From Methanosarcina sp. (GTDB lineage: Archaea; Halobacteriota; Methanosarcinia; Methanosarcinales; Methanosarcinaceae), in the NCBI GenBank assembly GCA_013331265.1, contig DUGS01000176.1, positions 7,547 through 12,739 of the forward strand: a stretch of DNA of 5,193 nucleotides, in the 5' to 3' direction. Under the pieces are notes generated by a model. The model did no database searches. It was not told the DNA's origin and saw nothing but the letters and a program-made list of their open reading frames with translations. This document shows positions 1-5,087 of the stretch, piece after piece; the first letter of the stretch is position 1; each line of letters starts with the position of its first letter. The position numbers were made by a program, and so were the translations under genes.

Positions 1-29
1 TAAAGCTGAAAAAATTAACCTGAATCAAA

Positions 30-2420
30 ATGAACGAAAATCTATTTCCTGAGAAACCGGCATACATGAAGCACCCATTGATAAAGCCTAACACAGTTGA
101 GCAGAGGCTTTACCAGCTGAACCTGGCAGGAAAAGCTCTTGAAGGTTCAAGCCTTGTTGTCCTTCCGACAGGGCTAGGAAAAACAATTATAGCGCTTTTT
201 GTGATTGCATCCCGGCTACAGCGCTTCGGGGGAAAAGCCCTGATACTCTCACCTACAAAACCCCTTGTTGAGCAGCACGCAGCTTTTTTTAAAAAGGTAA
301 TGGCTCTTCCTGAAGAAGAGGTTCTTGCTTTTACGGGCAGCATTTCCCCTTCAGAAAGAGAAAGGCTCTGGGCGCAGGGAAAACTCATAGTATCTACGCC
401 CCAGGTGATTGAAAATGATATTCTTACCAGGCGGATCAGCCTTGAGGATGTTAGCCATATCACATTTGATGAAGCCCACAGGGCAGTCGGAAATTATGCA
501 TATACGTTTATTGCGGAAAAGTATTTTGAGAGCGCAAAAAATCCGCATGTTCTCGGACTTACCGCAAGCCCTGGAAGTTCGGATGAGAAAATCTCAGAGG
601 TCTGCGAAGCCCTGCATGTACAGAACGTGGCAGTAAAAACGGAAAAAGACAGGGACGTCCGTCCGTATGTGCAGGAAAAAGAGATCGAATGGCTCCAGGT
701 CAATCTTCCTGCAGAGATGGCAGAAATCCGGGGTTATCTTGAGAAAATTTTCGATGACAGGCTTGCAATTATCAGGAATATGGGTTTTTCTGTAGGCAGT
801 GGAAAGTATGTCTCTAAAAAAGACCTCCTGCTCCTTCAGAAAAAGCTTCAGGGCGAAATAAGAATAGGAGGGGACCCTGCAATCTTTTCTGCCATGTCTG
901 TAGTCGCAGAGATGATGAAGGTAAACCACGCAGTGGAAATGGTGGAAACCCAGGGCCTTGAAGCTCTCAGAAAATACCTGGAAAAACTGGATGCTGAAGC
1001 CTCTTCCAGCGGTTCGAGCAAGGCTGCAAAAAGATTGATGGACGACCTCTATATGAGAAAAACCCTCTGCAGGGCAAAAGAATGTGATGTCGAACATCCC
1101 AAACTCGAGCTTACACGGAGAATCGTATGCGAACAGCTTGAAGGAAACCCGGACTCAAGAGTAATTGTTTTTACGAACTACAGGGACAGCGCTGAAATGG
1201 TAGCGAATGCTCTTTCCGAAGTTTCCGGGATTAATCCTGTCCGTTTTGTAGGGCAGGGTTCACGCCATAAGGATAAAGGGCTTACTCAAAAGCAGCAGGT
1301 TGAAATCCTGGACAAGTTCAGAGCCGGGGAATATAATGTCCTTGTAGCTACCTCGGTTGCTGAGGAAGGGCTTGACATCCCTTCCACAGACCTTGTCCTA
1401 TTTTACGAACCTGTTCCCTCGGAGATCCGGAGCATCCAGCGTAAAGGCAGGACAGGCAGGCAGCATAAGGGCAGGGTGACTGTCCTGGTGACAAAAGGTA
1501 CCAGAGACGAGGCTTATTACTGGAGCAGCAAAAACAAGGAAAAAAAGATGCTGAACAGTATGCACGGGCTTGAAGCTGTCCTGGGCCCGAAAACTGCAAA
1601 GAAAAGTTCAGAACTTTCGGATTTTGAAGGCTTATCCTCTGTTTCAGACTCAAAACCAGATTCAAATCCAGAATTACAAGAAATAGAAATAGAAAATAGG
1701 GATGTAAACATAAAAGAAAGGCAAAAAACCCTTGTGGATTTTGGAGCCGCATCAGGAGAAAATTCAACCGAGTCCCTTAAAATCGTAATCGACCACAGGG
1801 AGACGAAGAGTGGAGTTGCAAAAGTTCTGGACAGGCTTGGAGTCGAACTCAGATTTATGGCTCTCGAAATAGGAGATTATGTTGTAAGCGATCGCCTCGC
1901 AGTAGAAAGAAAACGTACGGATGACTTTGCAAGCTCCCTGATTGACGGAAAACGCAATCTTTTTGCCCAGCTCTCCGGCCTTTCGAGAGCTTATGAGAAA
2001 CCTGTCCTGATAATTGAAGGTGAAGACCTTTTCACATCCAGGCAGATCAACCCAAATGCTATTTATGGCTCTCTGGTTTCCATTGCAATCGATTTCGGAG
2101 TGTCCATTCTATATTCACGGGATGAAGAAGAGACTGCTTCTATTTTGAAAACACTTGCAAAGCGGGAGCAGACGGAAAATAAGCATGAAATCAATCCTCA
2201 CGGAAAAAAATCTGCCAGCACCCTTGCAGAACAGCAGGAATACATTGTTTCTTCGATATCGAGTATAGGGCCAAAAGCTGCCAGAAACCTTCTTTTGCAT
2301 TTTGGCTCGGTAGAAGCTGTTATGCAGGCTGATATGGAAGAGCTCAAGAAAGTAAAGTTAATAGGACCAAAAACAGCGGCCAGAATCAGAGAAGTTCTCG
2401 AAAGTCCGTATAAAGGATAA
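30..2420 (+). CDS. hef: Hef: archaeal FANCM/XPF-like helicase-nuclease for stalled forks
   Basis: This 796-aa protein joins an SF2 DNA helicase to an XPF/ERCC4 structure-specific endonuclease, the archaeal Hef architecture. The family unwinds and cleaves forked and flapped DNA at stalled replication forks. Helicase motifs: I LPTGLGKT (45-52), Ia SPTKPLVEQH (74-83), II DEAH (147-150), III LTAS (177-180), IV VIVFTNYRDS (378-387), V VATSVAEEGLDIP (439-451), VI QRKGRTGR (470-477). A helical insert lies between the two RecA lobes (about 220-345). A low-complexity Ser/Glu linker (about 520-582) leads to the nuclease (584-710), with D588, GDY (615-617) and ERK (626-628) of the GDXnERKx3D signature intact. 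Tandem helix-hairpin-helix motifs follow (SIGPKAARNLL at 745-755, then LIGPKTAARI near 777). Both halves look active. An in-frame TGA at 21-23 bounds the start. No Shine-Dalgarno is visible, and M13 (position 66) is an alternative start because family similarity begins only near residue 15. The promoter is outside the window. Confidence 0.95.
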   Translation: MNENLFPEKPAYMKHPLIKPNTVEQRLYQLNLAGKALEGSSLVVLPTGLGKTIIALFVIASRLQRFGGKALILSPTKPLVEQHAAFFKKVMALPEEEVLAFTGSISPSERERLWAQGKLIVSTPQVIENDILTRRISLEDVSHITFDEAHRAVGNYAYTFIAEKYFESAKNPHVLGLTASPGSSDEKISEVCEALHVQNVAVKTEKDRDVRPYVQEKEIEWLQVNLPAEMAEIRGYLEKIFDDRLAIIRNMGFSVGSGKYVSKKDLLLLQKKLQGEIRIGGDPAIFSAMSVVAEMMKVNHAVEMVETQGLEALRKYLEKLDAEASSSGSSKAAKRLMDDLYMRKTLCRAKECDVEHPKLELTRRIVCEQLEGNPDSRVIVFTNYRDSAEMVANALSEVSGINPVRFVGQGSRHKDKGLTQKQQVEILDKFRAGEYNVLVATSVAEEGLDIPSTDLVLFYEPVPSEIRSIQRKGRTGRQHKGRVTVLVTKGTRDEAYYWSSKNKEKKMLNSMHGLEAVLGPKTAKKSSELSDFEGLSSVSDSKPDSNPELQEIEIENRDVNIKERQKTLVDFGAASGENSTESLKIVIDHRETKSGVAKVLDRLGVELRFMALEIGDYVVSDRLAVERKRTDDFASSLIDGKRNLFAQLSGLSRAYEKPVLIIEGEDLFTSRQINPNAIYGSLVSIAIDFGVSILYSRDEEETASILKTLAKREQTENKHEINPHGKKSASTLAEQQEYIVSSISSIGPKAARNLLLHFGSVEAVMQADMEELKKVKLIGPKTAARIREVLESPYKG
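1722..1745 (+). other. PIP-box-like PCNA-binding motif in the Hef linker
   Basis: Hef residues 565-572 read QKTLVDFG. This fits the Q-x-x-L/I/M-x-x-F core of PCNA-interacting peptides, with Gly instead of the second aromatic residue. It sits at the end of the low-complexity linker between helicase and nuclease, about 12 residues before the nuclease fold begins. For archaeal Hef, binding of PCNA through this disordered interdomain region has been reported in Thermococcales. That this particular motif binds PCNA here is inferred from position and pattern. Confidence 0.45.
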
Positions 2421-2500
2421 GCCGTAAAATTCCTGCAATCAAAAGTTAGGACGTATCGAACTCCCTGATATGGTAGCCTTTATTTCAATTAATCACGTCT

Positions 2501-3115
2501 TTATATTTTTTTTAGCCGCTCTACGAGACCAATACCTCTTTCTATCAGCTCTAAATGTTCAGCAATGCTGCGCGGGTTCTTTTCATCCTGCAGGGAAGCT
2601 GCAATACTGACCATCTTTTTAAAGAGAAGGTTTTCCAGCATTTCGTGATTTCCATAAACTGTAGAAACCCTGGACGCTTCCACACTCTCTGCCCGGACTG
2701 CGGGTACAGCCTCAATTTCAGGAACTGTCCTTCCCGCTTCTTCGGTTTCATAAAGAGTCTCTGGGGATTCTTCTTCCGCAGATGGGAAAGCTTTCTCTTC
2801 TTCCTCTCCAGCTTCTGGTGTTCTTTGCCCGAACCTGGGCTTCTGTCTGCGTGTCTGAAATTTCTTTCTGGCCTCAAAAGATGATCTATCTCTCTCAGTA
2901 GAAGATCTGGCTTCTGGAGCCTGGACTTCTGCCGCAGGTTCAGGTGCTGGAGTTTCTTCCCCTTCTTCCCGAACATCACAGATAGGGCAGATTACCATTC
3001 CCTGATAACGAAACTTGGGAGCTCCGCAGACTTTGCAGTGTTCGGCGAGCATTGTGCCCCCGAGTTCCAGGAAACGAGCTATTCTCTTTACTTTTTTGTC
3101 TTTCTCAGAATCCAT
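2501..3115 (-). CDS. Sjogren's syndrome/scleroderma autoantigen 1 (p27) family zinc-ribbon protein
   Basis: This 204-aa protein belongs to the auto-anti-p27 family shared by archaea and eukaryotes. Its biochemical role in archaea is not established. Residues 1-48 carry the family domain: a helix (KVKRIARFLELGGTMLAEH), then a four-Cys zinc ribbon with C27-x2-C30 and C43-x2-C46 (CKVCGAP and CPICD). Residues 49-150 are Glu/Pro/Ala-rich with a basic patch (KKFQTRRQKPRFGQR, 84-98), and are probably disordered. Residues 155-204 are predicted helical and amphipathic (MLENLLFKKMVSIAASL, then IAEHLELIERGIGLVERL), a likely partner-binding end. The frame extends 11 codons upstream to an ATG at 3148, but the ATG at 3113-3115 is preferred: GGAAGGT lies 7 nt before it and family similarity starts there. 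It converges on hef and diverges from the UPF0147 gene. Confidence 0.88.
   Translation of the reverse strand: MDSEKDKKVKRIARFLELGGTMLAEHCKVCGAPKFRYQGMVICPICDVREEGEETPAPEPAAEVQAPEARSSTERDRSSFEARKKFQTRRQKPRFGQRTPEAGEEEEKAFPSAEEESPETLYETEEAGRTVPEIEAVPAVRAESVEASRVSTVYGNHEMLENLLFKKMVSIAASLQDEKNPRSIAEHLELIERGIGLVERLKKI
2506..2513 (+). terminator. T8 tract, candidate hef terminator
   Basis: Eight consecutive T residues lie 86 nt after the hef stop codon, preceded by other T-rich stretches (2480-2505). Archaeal RNA polymerase terminates on U-rich tracts without needing a strong hairpin. The tract is inside the last codons (Lys-Lys) of the convergent gene, so the 3' ends of the two transcripts probably overlap. 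A weak GTATC/GATAT pairing is possible upstream (near 2454-2475). Confidence 0.4.
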
Positions 3116-3120
3116 ATGCC

Positions 3121-3130
3121 TAACCTTCCT
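3121..3130 (-). promoter_or_regulatory. Ribosome binding site that decides the p27-family start
   Basis: On the minus strand AGGAAGGTTA precedes the ATG at 3113-3115, with GGAAGGT ending 7 nt from it. It resembles the archaeal GGAGGTGAT consensus. Its position inside the longer frame argues that the upstream ATG at 3146-3148 is not the start. Confidence 0.6.
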
Positions 3131-3169
3131 TTTTACACAGTTTCTCAATCATTTTATAAGATTTTTCCT

Positions 3170-3193
3170 GTAACTCCCTCTATATGAAGTTAC
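3170..3193. repeat. Inverted repeat GTAACT-N12-AGTTAC, operator-like
   Basis: Perfect 6-bp arms at 3170-3175 and 3188-3193 flank a 12-bp spacer, so the arm centres are 18 bp apart. The repeat lies between the minus-strand TATA box and the predicted start of transcription near 3172, where a bound dimer could block RNA polymerase. The geometry suits an operator, but 6-bp arms in AT-rich DNA can arise by chance. Confidence 0.35.
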
Positions 3194-3194
3194 C

Positions 3195-3203
3195 TTTATA
3201 AAA
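3195..3203 (-). promoter_or_regulatory. TATA box of the p27-family gene
   Basis: The minus strand reads TTTTATAAA, a good archaeal TATA box. With the usual spacing of 25-27 nt, transcription would begin near 3172, giving a leader of about 57 nt. A second candidate, CTTATAAAA at 3152-3160, would start RNA near 3129 and cut into the ribosome binding site, so it is less likely. Confidence 0.5.
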
Positions 3204-3282
3204 CATAAAGCAGAAAAGAGTAATAAGCAAAATCGAAAAGCGAAGACACCAAAACAATCGGTCTCAGGGATTACCGATAATG

Positions 3283-3292
3283 TTTTATATAA
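3283..3292 (+). promoter_or_regulatory. TATA box of the UPF0147 gene
   Basis: TTTTATATAA is close to the archaeal optimum. It predicts a transcript start near 3314 and a leader of about 46 nt. A short inverted repeat, TAACAA (3290-3295) and TTGTTA (3313-3318), begins at the end of this box and reaches the predicted start site. It could be a regulatory site but is AT-rich and short. Confidence 0.6.
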
Positions 3293-3347
3293 CAAGCCTG
3301 TCTTACAATAATTTGTTAGCTCTAATTTTTAGATCATAATTGACTGC

Positions 3348-3357
3348 GAAGGTGATT
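3348..3357 (+). promoter_or_regulatory. Strong ribosome binding site of the UPF0147 gene
   Basis: GAAGGTGATT matches the complement of the archaeal 16S rRNA 3' end (GGTGAT core) and ends 2 nt before the ATG at 3360. It is the best ribosome binding site in the window and fixes this start. Confidence 0.8.
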
Positions 3358-3359
3358 AA

Positions 3360-3632
3360 ATGCCATCAAATGATTCGGCAGAAGTTATCAGACAATGTCT
3401 TCAAGTCCTAGATAGTATAACCAGTGACTCTTCAGTTCCAAGGAATATCAGGCGTTCTGTGAATGAAATCATGGATATCCTGAACAACGAATCCGAACCT
3501 CTCTTCCTTAGAGCAGCATCAAGCATTTCAATTCTCGAAGATATAAGCAACGACCCGAACCTTCCTCTTCACACAAGGACTCTGATCTGGAATCTATCAA
3601 GCCAGCTCGAGACCATTCCAGTAGATGAGTAA
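3360..3632 (+). CDS. UPF0147 family protein
   Basis: This 90-aa protein belongs to UPF0147, a family of small proteins found almost only in archaea. Its function is not known. It is full length for the family, acidic, soluble and all-helical in appearance, with no signal peptide or membrane segment. Typical features are a first helix (VIRQCLQVLDSI, 9-20), the DSSVPRNIRRSVNEIMDIL stretch (23-41), and the repeat-like second half with LFLRAASSISILEDIS (48-63) and DPNLPLHTRTLIWNLSSQL (65-83). The pattern D-x2-x-P-x2-(I/T)R appears twice (SSVPRNIRR and PNLPLHTRT), which suggests an internal helical duplication. Strong promoter and ribosome binding signals point to good expression. It is transcribed away from the p27-family gene and is followed by a long gap, so it is probably monocistronic. 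Confidence 0.9.
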   Translation: MPSNDSAEVIRQCLQVLDSITSDSSVPRNIRRSVNEIMDILNNESEPLFLRAASSISILEDISNDPNLPLHTRTLIWNLSSQLETIPVDE

Positions 3633-3812
3633 AGTAAAGAAAAAAGAATTTTCTAATCCCGTAAAAAGATTTTTCCCGAGAGCAACTTAAAGAAAAACCT
3701 CGGCTCCCGGAAAGAAAAAATCTCAGATGAGTTTCTAGAGACGATTCTGTAAAAAAATTCAAGATTTAATCTGATTCTAAAAAAAGAACCTTAAGGGAAG
3801 TGACCTGGCAGT

Positions 3813-3838
3813 TTTGATAGTCGTATCTATCGGATTTT
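3813..3838 (+). terminator. Hairpin plus T4, candidate UPF0147 terminator
   Basis: GATAG (3816-3820) and CTATC (3827-3831) pair around the 6-nt loop TCGTAT. The stem extends by two U-G pairs and one U-A pair to 8 bp (3813-3834) and is followed directly by TTTT. It lies about 180 nt after the UPF0147 stop codon, so it may mark the end of a long 3' UTR. A weaker T5 tract at 3670-3674 is closer to the gene and is an alternative. Confidence 0.3.
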
Positions 3839-3880
3839 GGAATTAACTAGAGGTAAAGGATACCGAAAAGATAAAAACCC

Positions 3881-3950
3881 TGGGAAAAAACCTTTTTCCA
3901 TCTTTTCTCGATCTTTTCTCAATCTTTCTCTATTTTCTCCTTACTTTTTT
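3881..3950 (+). terminator. Hairpin TGGGAAAA/TTTTTCCA followed by a polypyrimidine tract
   Basis: Bases 3881-3888 pair with 3893-3900 (8 bp with one G-U pair) around the tetraloop AACC. Almost only pyrimidines follow, to 3950, ending in ACTTTTTT. A stem followed by U-rich RNA suits archaeal termination. The pyrimidine tract is partly periodic: ATCTTTTCTCG (3900-3910), ATCTTTTCTCA (3911-3921), ATCTTTCTCT (3922-3931) and ATTTTCTCC (3932-3940), a decaying 9-11-nt tandem repeat. Confidence 0.4.
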
Positions 3951-3980
3951 AGGAATCGGATTTTAAACTTATATTGAATT

Positions 3981-4037
3981 TTTGCCTGAATTTTTTGCAT
4001 TTGCCTGATTTTTTTGCATTTGCCTGATTTTTTTGCC
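3981..4037. repeat. Three tandem copies of a 19-bp repeat with T6-T7 runs
   Basis: The unit TTTGCCTGATTTTTTTGCA occurs at 4000-4018. The copies at 3981-3999 and 4019-4037 differ from it by one base each (A for T at 3990; last base C instead of A at 4037). Each copy carries a run of six or seven T, so + strand RNA would meet three U tracts in a row, a plausible serial terminator protecting the downstream promoter. The GCCTGA word of the repeat recurs at 4266-4271 and inverted at 4144-4149. Confidence 0.9.
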
Positions 4038-4102
4038 TATAACAGAGTGAATAATATAGATAAGTTAATACATGAAAAAGGAGATAAAAAGAGAGATAAG
4101 GA

Positions 4103-4110
4103 TATAAATA
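4103..4110 (+). promoter_or_regulatory. TATA box, probable translin promoter
   Basis: TATAAATA, preceded by the purine-rich sequence GAGATAAGGA as a possible BRE, is the best TATA box between the repeats and the translin gene. It predicts a transcript start near 4131-4135 and a leader of about 245 nt. Long leaders are common in Methanosarcina. The alternative ATAAATAAA near 4164-4172 would shorten the leader but is a weaker match in context. Confidence 0.45.
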
Positions 4111-4173
4111 ACCTTAAAATCAAATTATACAGAGAAAAAAATTTCAGGCAATATATGAAGGCGATAAATAAAA

Positions 4174-4263
4174 ATGGTAAATTGCAACTCTGACCGGGCT
4201 AACTCTGACCGGGCTTATGGACACAAGCTACAATCAAAGCAAGGTTTTGAAATAAAGCTCTGA
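4174..4263 (+). CDS. Possible 29-aa small protein or upstream ORF
   Basis: An ATG at 4174 opens 29 codons ending in TGA at 4261-4263. GAAGGCGAT (4157-4165) lies 8 nt before the start and resembles the GAAGGTGAT ribosome binding site of the UPF0147 gene with one mismatch. The peptide begins MVNC, then carries NSDRA twice in a row (residues 5-14), produced by an in-frame 15-bp duplication, and ends QGFEIKL. It is hydrophilic and basic, with one Cys and no membrane segment. It lies within the predicted translin leader, so it could be a leader peptide controlling translin, a true small protein, or a chance frame. I recognise no family. Confidence 0.3.
   Translation: MVNCNSDRANSDRAYGHKLQSKQGFEIKL
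4186..4215. repeat. Exact 15-bp tandem duplication
   Basis: AACTCTGACCGGGCT occurs twice without a gap (4186-4200 and 4201-4215), identical at all 15 positions. The unit is 53 percent G+C, against a strongly AT-rich surrounding. Exact identity suggests recent slippage or selection. Its length is a multiple of three, which keeps the overlapping small ORF open. Confidence 0.95.
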
Positions 4264-4320
4264 AAGCCTGAAAAGCATAAAAACCAAAAACACGTGTAAA
4301 CGTATGAAAATAGAGTGAAC

Positions 4321-4341
4321 TACTGGTATAGAAAGCCAGTA
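4321..4341 (+). promoter_or_regulatory. Stem-loop in the translin 5' leader
   Basis: TACTGG (4321-4326) pairs perfectly with CCAGTA (4336-4341) around TATAGAAAG. A U-G pair can extend the stem to 7 bp. It ends 22 nt before the G-run that serves as ribosome binding site, so it could affect translation. No T-run follows, so it is not a terminator. Confidence 0.35.
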
Positions 4342-4378
4342 CAAAATAATTGTAAAATTTTATGGGGGGCAGAAAGTA

Positions 4379-5011
4379 ATGCTGGAAGAAATTTCTAATC
4401 GGATAAGGGAGAATCTGGAAGTCAAAGACAGGATCAGAGAAGAAGGACTGAAGATTTCAAGGGAAATTGTCAGAGAATGCAGGACAGCAAGTTTTGCTCT
4501 GCATGGGAAGGACTTTGAAAAGGCAAGTAACAGCATAGAAACGGCTGGAAAAGCTTTAAAAAAACTTGAAGCCCGGTTTGAAGGGCATGCTGACATTTAC
4601 CATGCCGGATTTGTAGAACATGCACAGCAGGAGTATTCGGAGGTTTCAGTCCTTTACAGCCTGCTGAAGGATGAAGGAAAGATGCTGAGTCTTCCTTCTC
4701 CGGACGAGCTGGGAGTTGAATATACTGCTTACCTTAACGGGCTTGGCGATGTAGTGGGCGAGCTCAGAAGGCATATTCTTGACCTTATAAGGGGAGAGGC
4801 CTTTGAAAAAGCCGAAGTGTTTTTAGGTATAATGGAAAATATCCATGCAACCCTTATGGACTTTGACTATCCGGATGCGATCACAGGCGGGCTCAGGCGA
4901 AAGACTGATGTATCCCGCTCCTTGATAGAAAAAACACGCGGTGACGTAGTAAACGCAATTCAACAGCAAAAACTTGAGCTCTCAATGAAGAGCCTGGAGT
5001 CCAGGTTATAA
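4379..5011 (+). CDS. Translin-family nucleic-acid-binding protein
   Basis: This 210-aa protein belongs to the translin/TRAX family, close to the usual length for archaeal members. Eukaryotic translin and TRAX form the C3PO octamer, which binds single-stranded nucleic acid and, through TRAX, cleaves RNA; an archaeal TRAX-like protein forms a comparable RNase assembly. The sequence is all-helical: basic-acidic N-terminal helices (1-70), a helix with E80, E85 and E88 (FVEHAQQEYSEV), the family stretch EYTAYLNGLGDVVGELRR (114-131), then the signature YPDAITGGLRRKTDVSRSL (164-182), which matches the translin YPD...GGLRRK motif. Whether it keeps TRAX-type catalytic acids cannot be settled by eye. 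The start is ATG at 4379, with a G6 run (4364-4369) 9 nt upstream as ribosome binding site. It probably has its own promoter and a long leader, and is the only translin homologue visible here. Confidence 0.92.
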   Translation: MLEEISNRIRENLEVKDRIREEGLKISREIVRECRTASFALHGKDFEKASNSIETAGKALKKLEARFEGHADIYHAGFVEHAQQEYSEVSVLYSLLKDEGKMLSLPSPDELGVEYTAYLNGLGDVVGELRRHILDLIRGEAFEKAEVFLGIMENIHATLMDFDYPDAITGGLRRKTDVSRSLIEKTRGDVVNAIQQQKLELSMKSLESRL

Positions 5012-5058
5012 AAGAATTTCAGACGTAAGAGAATTAGAGAAGCTCTGATGCAGGATAA

Positions 5059-5068
5059 TTATATAAAA
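5059..5068 (+). promoter_or_regulatory. TATA box downstream of translin
   Basis: TTATATAAAA is one of the best TATA boxes in the window and lies 48 nt after the translin stop codon. At standard spacing it would start RNA near 5090, exactly at the 5' arm of the 9-bp stem described at 5088-5148. Confidence 0.45.
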
Positions 5069-5087
5069 AATCAGATTAAAAACGATT

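Larger units (their letters stand above)
4142..4273 (+). repeat. Long-range inverted repeat TTTCAGGC ... GCCTGAAA in the leader
   Basis: Perfect 8-bp arms at 4142-4149 and 4266-4273 enclose 116 nt. If RNA starts near 4133, the arms would close a large structured domain beginning about 10 nt from the 5' end. The enclosed segment holds the 15-bp duplication, the small ORF and a GCTT/AAGC mini-stem (4213-4216 with 4225-4228). The left arm can instead pair with the upstream 19-bp repeats (TTCAGGCAA with TTGCCTGAA at 3982-3990, plus an A-run with a T-run across one bulge) if transcription comes from upstream. Confidence 0.5.
3633..4378. other. Long AT-rich intergenic region with terminator-like elements and a structured leader
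   Basis: These 746 bp hold no recognisable standard gene on either strand. The left part (to about 4040) carries two hairpins followed by U-rich sequence, a polypyrimidine tract and three 19-bp repeats. The middle (4041-4102) is purine-rich and AT-rich with recurrent GATA and GAGATAA words. From the TATA box at 4103 onward it looks like the 5' leader of the translin gene, with a tandem duplication, a possible small ORF and stem structures. An 84-codon minus-strand frame at 3508-3762 overlaps the UPF0147 gene and has no family features, so it is not called. Confidence 0.7.

Noticed and set aside
594..1097. 167-codon minus-strand frame inside hef, with others at 110-463 and 1348-1767
   Set aside because: They lie wholly antisense to a clearly conserved gene, have no family features or ribosome binding sites, and have shadow-like compositions rich in Ser, Cys and Phe.
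2555..2884. 109-codon plus-strand frame opposite the p27-family gene
   Set aside because: It is antisense to a supported CDS and its Phe/Ser/Cys-rich content mirrors the Glu/Pro-rich coding strand.
3676..3703. CCGAG/CTCGG stem after the UPF0147 gene
   Set aside because: Only 5 bp with an 18-nt loop and an A-rich rather than T-rich 3' flank; it does not look like a terminator.
3508..3762. 84-codon minus-strand frame overlapping the 3' end of the UPF0147 gene
   Set aside because: It overlaps a strongly supported gene, has no recognisable motif, and shows no good start signals.
3981..4037. CRISPR-like repeats
   Set aside because: The units are contiguous with no spacers and are simple T-rich sequence, so this is a short tandem repeat.
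4072..4107. 11-codon ORF (MKKEIKREIRI) and a 12-codon ORF at 4155-4193
   Set aside because: Both are very short, lack a ribosome binding site, and the first overlaps the proposed TATA box.
4290..4297. ACACGTGT palindrome
   Set aside because: A single 8-bp palindrome with no second copy is too short to call as a binding site.
4991..5007. Hairpin AGCCTGG-AGT-CCAGGTT at the end of translin
   Set aside because: It lies within the last codons, no U tract follows, and codon constraint explains the sequence; it is not convincing as a terminator.
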